The translations under genes and the position numbers were made by a program. From assembly GCF_009905375.1 (NCBI RefSeq), contig NC_133650.1, forward strand, positions 297,661,957-297,725,956: a stretch of 64,000 nucleotides of DNA, given 5' to 3'. Shown here piece after piece: positions 55,866 to 64,000 of this stretch (the stretch's first letter is position 1; every line of letters starts with the position of its first letter). The notes beneath the pieces are model-generated. The model saw nothing but the letters and a program-made list of their open reading frames with translations. It ran no database searches and was not told the origin of the DNA. This stretch comes from Apium graveolens. Its lineage: Eukaryota; Streptophyta; Magnoliopsida; Apiales; Apiaceae.

Positions 55866-58800
55866 TCAGTGTGTGATCTCTTTAATGTCAGGAGTTGTTC
55901 TGAGATAGTTCTTCAAAAGAGTTCTCTCATCATATTCAAGTCCATTCTGCATCCTCCTTTTTGCATCTTTAAGTTCAGCTGTATCATCTCCTGTCTGAAA
56001 GATAGCAGCCCTGAGATCATTAATCTTTGCTTTCCTTATTTCCTGATCCAGTTTGATCAGATAAGCTTTCTTAGACTCCATATTAAATTCCAGTCCCTTA
56101 ATACCCAAAAATGTAGTGATTTTAGCAGTATTAGGCTTCATCTCAACTAGTTCACTATTGTGAGCTCTGTACTTTGGATAATATGGTCTGTCAGACTTTA
56201 CAGAGTAAAGTTTTTTCTGTCTTTGAATATTAGATTTTAAATAACTGGCAGCACCATTTTTTGATCTGTTCTTCACTTGAAGTATAAATAGTACATGTTG
56301 CAATTCTTCAAAATACCTCAAACGAATAACATCCTTTCTTATCTGGAATACCCTCCCATCTGTCATGAAGTATAGCATGATATCTTCTTTTAACACAGAG
56401 TGGTAAACCATTTGTACAGACTCTAATTGATTTAGTCTTTCTGGAGTTATCCCTACTCCTGGTTCAGAAGGAGATGCGGGATCTAAGGTAGAGTTATTTA
56501 TTCTTCTTTCATCAACATTATTTTATCTCTAGCTTCCTTCCCTCTAATAACTCTTACTTCAAAACCACTTGATGTAGTCTTCAAAGGTTGAGTAGATTGT
56601 TGAGCTTTTGTAAACCCAGGTAGTAGAATTTTTGAAGGTCTAACATGAGTAATGTCAGAGGTTTCCTTTTCTTTATGTTCTGATATCAAGACAACTTGAG
56701 CTCTGTCAGAGGTTGCTTGCTTCATTGTCATATCGGAATTTACTAAATCCCGATCTTGAACAACATGAGCTCTGTCAGAGGTTGTTTGAATATTCTTCTT
56801 TATCAAAATCAGACTAGTATCTTCATCAAAATTTACTTGCAGATCCATGATTGGCATATATATCTTTACAGAATCATCAACTTTTGCTTTGCCCTTGAAT
56901 CTTGGATCTACCTCTACTTGTGATTTGGCTTTGGATTCAAATTTGGTTGCCTCAGTGTTTGTCTTCTCTTTAATCACAACGCCCTTAGGATTTTGAGGTT
57001 TCTTTGCAGTAATAGAAGCTTTAGACTTTGACTTGACATTTTCTGCTTTAAGTCTGGCTTCTTCTTTCTTCAGACTTTCAAAGTCCATTCCTGGATTGTC
57101 TTTGAGAAATAGTCTGTTTGAAATTTCTTCATCCAGCTTCTGTATCTTGGGGTCTTGATAGTAAACTGATGTTTTCTTCCCCTTGAGCTTCAGTGTCTAC
57201 ATAAACTTCTGTGATTCTTGACTTTCACCCTGTATCAGAACATCAGACTTAGTCAGAACTTGCTTATCAGAACTTATTCTTCTATCAGCATCAGAGCTTG
57301 ATCTCTGTGTAGAAGTTCCTGCTTTCCTAGATGAAGAGCATTTGCCTTGACCATGACCTTTACCCTTTTCAGAGTTTCCATGGTCATCATTTCCATCATC
57401 CTTTTTCTTTAGTGGTTGATCAGTTTTGTATTTGGACTTAATCACTTTCTCCCCCTTTTTGGCATCATCTGGTAGAAGGAGAGAGACAAGCAATTCCACA
57501 GAGTTTTGGATTTCATTGAGTTGATCTTGTTGAGCAGCTTGATTCTTTAAAATATCATATATTTGAGCTTGTTGCTTTTCTTGAGTCTTTTCTATATACC
57601 CAATGCGGTCAAAGGCTGGCTTAAAAAACCTGTTCTTTTCCAATTTGACATTCATGTCTTGCTGGATCAGTGTTTCTTGAATTTTGTTCACCTTGGCTTG
57701 AGTTATTGAGTGTTGACCTTGAAGGTGCATGTTACTCAATGCAGTAACTCTGAGTTGTGCTTTGAAGTCATCATTCACTAGCATCTCATCAGCTTTAGCC
57801 AGGTGCTCAGCAAGAATATTTGCAGTAGGAACAAAATCAACTTTGTTCCACTCCTTGATCCATTCTTTTCCTCTTGGAGTTTCACTCCAAGGTACTGGTG
57901 CATCCTCTCTCACAAACTTTTTAATCAAATAAGCTTTATTACCTGTTTGTAGAGGTGCATGTCCTGAAGGACCAGCTGCATCAACATTTACATTTATAGC
58001 AGCTTCACCAGTAATTTCAGCATTTGCAGCAACAGAACTTACAGAGTCTGCAGAATCAGCATCCTCTGATAAAATGATAGTGTGTGAGGCTATAGAGGTT
58101 TCAAAATCATCTGCATCTAAATGCTGATCATCCTCTAAGTGCTGTTCTGTCAGTAAATTCTGATCAACATCCAAATTTCGATGCTCACCTAATATCTGAT
58201 CTTCATCATCTAGATTCAGAAGAGGTATTGTTGGAATATCTGCATTGAAATCAGCATCTAAAATTGGTGTTGTTGGTGAAGTATGTTGAAGAATGGTTGG
58301 AGCTTCCAAGTACAGAACCTCAGGCACAACCAAGTTGTGAACATCTATTTCAGCACCTGTACCTTGGTCTTCAGCATGTACTTGTTCAATGATAGGAGAC
58401 ACAGGGGGTGTAGGCATTGGTGATGTAACAGTCTCTGGCTCTTGAATTGAAGATTTTGGAGGTGTAGATTCAGTGGCGTCAGCAAATTCTGGTTGTGTAG
58501 ATGGAAGGGATTCAATCACAATTGGCTCCTTTGAGATCAGAGATTCCTGATCCCCTTCCTTAGCTGCTGCTTCCACATCCTCTGAATTTGACTCAGCTAT
58601 GTCCCTGTTAGCTCTTTGTTTCTTCACTTTCTTCAAGGGTGGAGGGACTTCAGGAGCTTTGTCATCAGAATTTACCTTTCTAAGCCTTTTAGGGGCCTAG
58701 AACTCCCAGTTTTATGAGCTTTCTGAGAAGAGACCTTCTCAGCTACTTTTGCAACAGGTTCTGATGGTTGAACCTGTACCTCCTCATCATCAGACTCATT

Positions 58801-59809
58801 TCTTAAAATTATCTTCCTTCTTTTCTGTTGTGTCTGAGGAATTGACTTAGTCCTCTTTGCTCTAGAAGAAGAAGGCTTCACTGTAGGTGCTGATGGTTGA
58901 GTGGCATGTGTTGATGTATGTGTTTGTGGAGTGACAGTAGTAGGTGCTGATGGCTGTTGTGTGTTTGTGGGTTGGACATCAGGATATAGCAATGAATATG
59001 TTGCAGCATCAACATTTACAAGAGCTTGCTTTACTAGATAAAGGAATGCTAAGGGGTCTCAAAACTCCCTTCTTGTTGTCATTAGATAAAAGATCAGTAA
59101 AAGCCCGTTTTGCTAACCTAAAAGGTTCTAAGAGTTCACCTGCTAGTTTTGGTTCATCTGATGTACAGTAATTGTAAATTAACTGACAGAACCTATCAAA
59201 GTAAACTACATTCCCATCCTCTTTCATTCTATCTCCTATAAAATATAACACAGTCTTTGCATAATCAAAATGAGACTGGTTTAGGAGTGCATACCCAATT
59301 TGTTGTGTCAGTATGGGAATGGCATCAAAATTTGAGCATTTGTTGGCAAACGTCTTCGTGATGCAATCAAAGAAGAAGCTTCATTCCCTTCGAATATATG
59401 GGCGTTTGAGTTGACCCATCTTAGCCAAACTCTTTTCATATCCAAGATTAGCCATCATTTGCTGTAGCAAGGGCTCCTCCACAACAGAACTGAATTGACA
59501 GGATTCAGGTAGGTGTAGAGCTTTTCGAACTGCTCCCGGAGTAACAACATACTCAACCTTATTTGCTGTAAATATGATGCTTGGAGTCCCATGCTTACCA
59601 CCATCATCATAATGTCCAGTACGCCAGAATGTCAGAACTTGAGTTCCAGATATACTGGATGGCTGTGTCAATGCGAACCCAATTTCACTGTGAGATAAGA
59701 AATCCTGAATAAAATGAAGTTCCGAAGGAGCTTCACTCTTAGTGAGAATGGCAGCGTAGTTGTTGGGGACGAACTTTGCTCCATTAAAGATTATATCCTT
59801 GGGTGCCAT
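55866..59809 (-). pseudogene. SIRE-3 env-like ORF, broken
   Basis: It starts at ATG 59809 with MAPKDIIFNGAKFVPNNY, matching the start type and position of the SIRE-1 env-like ORF. Breaks seen: a Trp-to-stop (TGA 59381-59383), a frameshift near 59030, a frameshift near 58690, an in-frame TAG at 57197-57199 and a frameshift near 56520. The largest open pieces are 58636-57197 (Pro/Thr/Asp-rich, then Gln-rich helical), 57088-56498 (Lys-rich) and 56411-55866 (a folded-looking C-terminal part). There is no signal peptide or transmembrane segment. The function of the family's ORF is unknown, and this copy is not expected to be translated in full. Confidence 0.85.
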
Positions 59810-59853
59810 TGAGAAATAAGTGAGAAAGAACCTGAAAGGTGTTTGATAAAATG

Positions 59854-59862
59854 TCTATATAG
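59854..59862 (-). promoter_or_regulatory. internal TATA-like box upstream of the SIRE-3 env-like ORF
   Basis: TCTATATAGA on the minus strand lies about 45-50 bp before the env-like ATG, in the position equivalent to the TATAAAA of SIRE-1. It is closer to the ATG than in SIRE-1, so this is weaker evidence. Confidence 0.4.
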
Positions 59863-61289
59863 AAAACCGTCAGAGAATGTGAGAAAATAAGAAGAAGAAA
59901 GAGAGTATGGAATACAAAAGTAAATAAAAGATTTAAAATCTTTTCTCTCTTTTACTTATACACGCCACTTGACAGTAGTTATTGAGAAGTGGAACAGACG
60001 TAACACCTGTCAGCCATGCAACAGTTAAGACAAAAGTTAATGGGCACGGGAAATAAGTAATGATTACTATGCACATACAGTTTTTCAAAAAAAAATTGTT
60101 CCCACTAAACAAATGATTATTACTGTCTTTATCTCACTTAAACCAATATTCTGATAAAATATAACCATTGAAGTATTGACCAAAAATAAATCAAGTAAAT
60201 AAATACTGCCATGTAAGCATCAGAACTTGATTTTTTTTATCAGAATTTAAAAGTCATCAGAATATGGCTTCTTTACTCAAGAAGTGAATGTTTATTTCTG
60301 TAATGCTTCACACAAATACTGATATGGTTTCAACAGAACTTAATCATCAGAACTTCCATCAGAACTTGTCCTCAGATTTTATGCAACTGACACTTAAACT
60401 GTTCATCTAAAACAACATTGATCACCACAGAAATTTTCATCATTCATATGGAGTGTAAGTGTGTGCATTAAGCTAAATATCAGACAAAGAGTAAAGTCTG
60501 ATTCACTTTAGTACATCTTAGAAATATGGCATAACTAAGAATTTTGCTCAAAATCTGTCATTAGTCTGAAGTGAACTATAGAATGAGTTCATGCATGAGT
60601 CCACCTCAACTATTTTGTGCTCATTTTATGCATCTTTTGAAATCCCTTTTTACAGTGGCTTCTCAGTATAAGTGAGTCACGACTGCTTATCAGAATTTAT
60701 GTTGTTATCAGAGTATTTCTCCAGTAATCAGAGAATGTGAACAGTCACCAAGAAAATTTATTTTGCTTTTCTAATGCATATTACTTAATACCCGCAATGC
60801 ACTTGGGTCTTCCCTTTCACATACATTTTTTTCTAGATCTCAAAGGAGTACCTGATATTTATTTCTTTTCTTTATTTTTTTTCTTTTTATAAGTGAGGCT
60901 TATCAACACTTAGTAGATCCATAAGATTTACCAACATAAGAACTTAACAGATAAGAAGCACTATTATAGTTTTTGACTCAGTAATAAGATACACAAAGTA
61001 AACCTAACCAAGCTCAATATCAGAATTTGCTTGTGTTAAAAGATTTCCACATAAACAATTACTTCAAATATGTGATCTTTAGTATATTAGAGACTACTAG
61101 GTCAACATCTAGCACAGTTATCCTCATTGGATTGAATAGTCAGAAAAACATTTATATCACTATCAGAGTTTAGAAATTCACATCAGACAATAATCAACAC
61201 TTAGGTAAATTTCAATTTAAGCACAAATTACATAAAGAGAGTAATATCTGTAAATACTGATCATAAATTCTGATGTAACAGAACATAAA
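59863..61289 (-). repeat. SIRE-3 pol to env-like spacer with ATCAGAACTT motifs
   Basis: This is about 1.4 kb without coding potential. Copies of ATCAGAACTT, ATCAGAATTT and relatives cluster at 60220-60375, 60690-60740 and 61010-61275. Most are in the same orientation on the plus strand, with a few inverse. Confidence 0.8.
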
Positions 61290-63885
61290 CTAAACAGATT
61301 TAGAGAAAGAACCTGAAACCATTCCAAGTTCATTTACCAATCTTGTAAAAGTAGCTTCACACAGTGGTTTTGTGAAGATATCTGCTAGTTGTTAATCTGT
61401 TGGAACAAAATGCAATTCCACTGTACCTTCCATCACATGTTCCCTTATGAAGTGGTACCTAATGCTGCTGTGCTTTGTCATAGAGTGCTGAACTGGATTA
61501 CCTGTCATAGCAATAGCACTTTGATTATCACAGTAAATAGGAATTTTAGAAATTCTAACCCATAATCCAGTAACTGATTCTTCATCCAAAGAATATGTGC
61601 ACAACAGCTTCCTGCATCAATTTACTCTACCTCTACAGTTGATGTGGAAATTGACTTTTGTTTCTTGCTAAACCAAGAAACTAATCTGCCTCCAAGAAAT
61701 TGGCAACTTCCACTTGTGCTTTTCCTGTCAATTTTGCACCCTGCAAAATCTGTATCTGAGTAACCTATTAGCTTAAAGTCTGATTCTCTAGGATACCACA
61801 ATCCCAGATCTGTTCTACCCTTAAGGTACTTGAAAATTCTTTTCACAGCTGTTAAGTGAGGTTCTCTTAGATCTGCTTGAAATCTTGTACAAAGACAGGT
61901 AGCATACATGATATCAGGTCTACTTGCAGTTAGATAGAGTAGTGAGCCAATCATACCTCTGTAATCAGTAATATCTACTGATGTACCAGTATCCTTATCC
62001 AATTTTGTTGCAGTGGCCATAGGAGTGGATGCACTTGAACAATCTTGCATTCCAAATTTCTTCAACAAATTTCTGGTGTACTTAGATTGACAAATAAAAG
62101 TTCCTTCTTCATTCTGCTTGACTTGAAGGCCCAGAAAATAGCTAAGTTCTCCCATCATACTCATTTGATATCTTGACTGCATTAGCTTGGCAAACCTTTT
62201 ACAAAGTCTGTCATTTGTAGAACCAAAAATGATATCATCAACATACATCTGTACCAGAAGTAAGTCCTTTCCATGGTTGAGATAGAATAAAGTTTTGTCA
62301 ATAGTCCCTCTGTTAAATTCACTTTCCAGAAGAAACTGAGCTAATGTCTCATACCATGCTCTTGGAGCTTGCTTAAGGCCATAAAATGCTTTATCAAGTC
62401 TGTAGACATGATTAAGAAATTTTGAATCTACAAAACCTGGAGGTTGTTCAACATATACTTCTTCTTCTAATTCTCCATTAAGAAAAACACTTTTTACATC
62501 CATTTGAAAGACTGTAAACTTTTTGTGAGCATCATAAGCCAAAAATATCCTTATGGCTTCCAATCTAGCAACTGGTGCAAATGTTTCATCATAATCAATT
62601 CCCTCTTGTTGAGAATATCCTTTTGCAACCAGCCTTGCTTTATTCCTTGTAATTATGCCATCACTATCAGTTTTGTTTCTGAACACCCATTTTGTACCAA
62701 CAACTGATCTGTTCTTTGGTCTTGGCACTAGGGTCTAGACTTTATTTCTTTCAAATTCATTTAACTCTTCCTGCATTGCTTGCACCCAATCAGCATCTTG
62801 AAGAGCTTCTTCCACTTTCTTTAGTTCAGCCTGAGTAAGAAAAGAATGATAGAGACATTCATTTGATGTTGTTGTTCTAGTTCTAATACCTGCTTCAGGA
62901 TCTCCAATTATCAAGTCAGGTGTATAAGCTTTAGTCCACTTCCTTGTAGATGGAAGGTGATCTCTAGAACTGGATGCTCCCCCATGATCCATGCTATCTC
63001 CATCAACATTTTCTGATACTCCCCCTGAAATTATGCTCTCTGAGTTGGATCTTTCAGAATTTGAGTTTCCAGAATTATCAGAACTTGGTCCATCAGAACT
63101 TGATGAATCAGAATTTGAGTTTCCAGAATTATCAGAACTTGGCCCATCAGAACTTGATGAATCAGAACTTGAAGAGCCTGTTCTAGGTTTTGATGCTTCT
63201 TGAGATGTGGTTGGATCTTCAATATGCTCCCCCTGCAGAGGTGCATTTTCCTTTGGCGTAGTCACCACAGTTTCAATAACAACAGAGTTTAACCCATCAG
63301 AGTTTGCAGTATCAGGATTTAGACTATCAGAATTTACAAAATCAGAATTTAAAGCTTCATTCTCAAATCTCAGCTGATCATGATCATTGAAATCTTCAAG
63401 TCCAGTTATCTTCTTATCATCAAAAGAGACATTGATAGATTCCATAACAACTCTTGTTCTTAAATTATAGACTCTGAAGGCTTTTGTGGAAAGTGGATAT
63501 CCAACAAAAATTCCTTCATCAGCTTTTAGATCAAATTTGGATAGCTGTTCAGGATGAGTCTTAAGAACAAAACACTTGCATCCAAATACATGAAAGTACT
63601 TCATATTTAGATTATTTTTCTTCACCATCTCATATAATGTCTTTCCATGCTTGTTGATAAGTGTTGCATTCTGAGTAAAATGAGCAGTCTGCACAGCTTC
63701 AACCCAAAAGTAGGTTGGTAACTTTGCTTCATCAAGCATAGTTCGTGCAACTTCAATAAGAGTTCTATTCTTTCTTTCAACAACTCCATTTTGCTGTGGA
63801 GTTCCAAGAGCAGAAAATTCCTGCTTTATTCCATGGTCTTTGCAGAACTCTTCCATGATCAAATTCTTGAACTCAGTGCCATTAT
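61290..63885 (-). pseudogene. SIRE-3 pol, broken (integrase end, linker, RT, RNase H)
   Basis: It begins within the integrase (NNGTEFKN; catalytic Glu in [12 protein letters not shown]), followed by a Ser/Asp/Asn-rich linker with an 18-residue tandem repeat and RT with YVDDIIFGS. RNase H shows [14 protein letters not shown] and CDNQSAIAM. Breaks seen: a Trp-to-stop (62735-62737), a Tyr-to-stop (61622-61624), a frameshift near 61550 and a stop near 61392. The original end is at 61290-61292. It is not functional. Confidence 0.9.
63040..63370. repeat. ATCAGAACTT motif cluster and 54-bp tandem repeat in the SIRE-3 linker
   Basis: Two 54-bp units (from 63055) and a partial third are built of TCAGAATTT/TCAGAACTT words. 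More single copies follow to 63350. The position equals that of the ATCCGTTGA cluster in the SIRE-1 linker. Confidence 0.85.
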
Positions 63886-64000
63886 TGTTGGATTTTAATC
63901 GCAGCGGAGGCAATGTAAAACACTTTTACATAAACAAAATCCAAATAAAAGCATATAAATCGTGGTAAAAACGTAGGGATCGATTACTAACCTTTAATAT
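63886..64000 (+). mobile_element. start of another LTR element inserted in SIRE-3
   Basis: The integrase frame breaks exactly at TGTTGGATTTTAATCGCAGC, an LTR-like 5' terminus. The sequence runs to the window edge without further pol. The preceding 5 bp (ATTAT) are the predicted target duplication. Whether it is a solo LTR or a full element cannot be seen. Confidence 0.7.

Larger units (their letters stand above)
55048..63885 (-). mobile_element. Sirevirus element SIRE-3, degenerate, 5' part outside window
   Basis: Read leftward it has integrase, linker, RT, RNase H, spacer, env-like region, polypurine tract and 3' LTR (55661-55048). This is the same architecture as SIRE-1 in opposite orientation, with a different short motif. 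It is inserted in a LINE remnant. It carries about nine stops or frameshifts. At 63886 its integrase is interrupted by another LTR. Confidence 0.92.

Noticed and set aside
62974..63203. Plus-strand ORFs with SELGPSELDESEFEFPE-type repeats
   Set aside because: They are antisense reading of the 54-bp linker repeat of SIRE-3 pol.
1..64000. tRNA, rRNA or riboswitch genes
   Set aside because: I found no cloverleaf, rRNA or riboswitch signature by eye; a covariance-model scan would be needed to exclude small ones.

Overview
This is nuclear DNA from a eudicot plant, possibly an asterid (the asterid guess is weak). The evidence is spliced genes with GT-AG introns, a TIR-type NLR (a class absent from grasses), a plastid psaA fragment inserted in an intron, and dense LTR retrotransposons. 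Three host genes occupy about 36.8-53.2 kb. Nested or adjacent mobile elements occupy nearly everything else.

Layout. 1-9584: the 3' part of a plus-strand Sirevirus (Ty1/copia) element, here SIRE-1, with pol, a promoter-bearing spacer, a very long env-like ORF broken by one stop, a polypurine tract and the 3' LTR. It sits in the 3' internal region of an older minus-strand copia (9585-14385; frameshift plus RT deletion). 14386-21344: AT-rich DNA holding a tandemly duplicated unit of about 1.05 kb; one copy received a Sirevirus-type solo LTR (16785-18216). 21345-33765: a complete minus-strand Ty3/gypsy Tat-lineage element with 952-bp LTRs, AATAT target duplications and an intact gag-pol. Between pol and its 3' LTR it carries an antisense three-exon gene with its own TATA box. 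33766-36794: non-coding DNA with fold-backs and a minisatellite.

36795-39710: a plus-strand coiled-coil gene. 41245-46507: a minus-strand TIR-NBS-LRR gene with a TIR frameshift, an MHN motif in place of MHD, and an intron-borne plastid insertion. 46508-50934: MITE-like and AT-rich repeats. 50935-53181: a six-exon minus-strand RIDA gene. 54015-55047: a LINE 3' remnant interrupted by a second Sirevirus, SIRE-3 (55048-63885, minus, heavily mutated). SIRE-3 is itself interrupted at 63886 by the start of another LTR element.

Most interesting pattern. Each retroelement family carries its own short motif scattered outside its enzymatic core: in the LTR, the spacer, the integrase-RT linker and the extra ORF. 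SIRE-1 has TCAACGGATA, the solo LTR CCGACGGATGATC, SIRE-3 ATCAGAACTT, and Tat AGCTCGCATGT. In SIRE-1 the motif forms repeated inverted pairs and is read in different frames in different ORFs, so the nucleic acid rather than the peptide appears to be what is maintained. Separately, every LTR TATA box I could place lies inside a short inverted repeat, and the arms differ between families while still pairing. The extra ORFs (env-like or antisense) have TATA boxes of their own.
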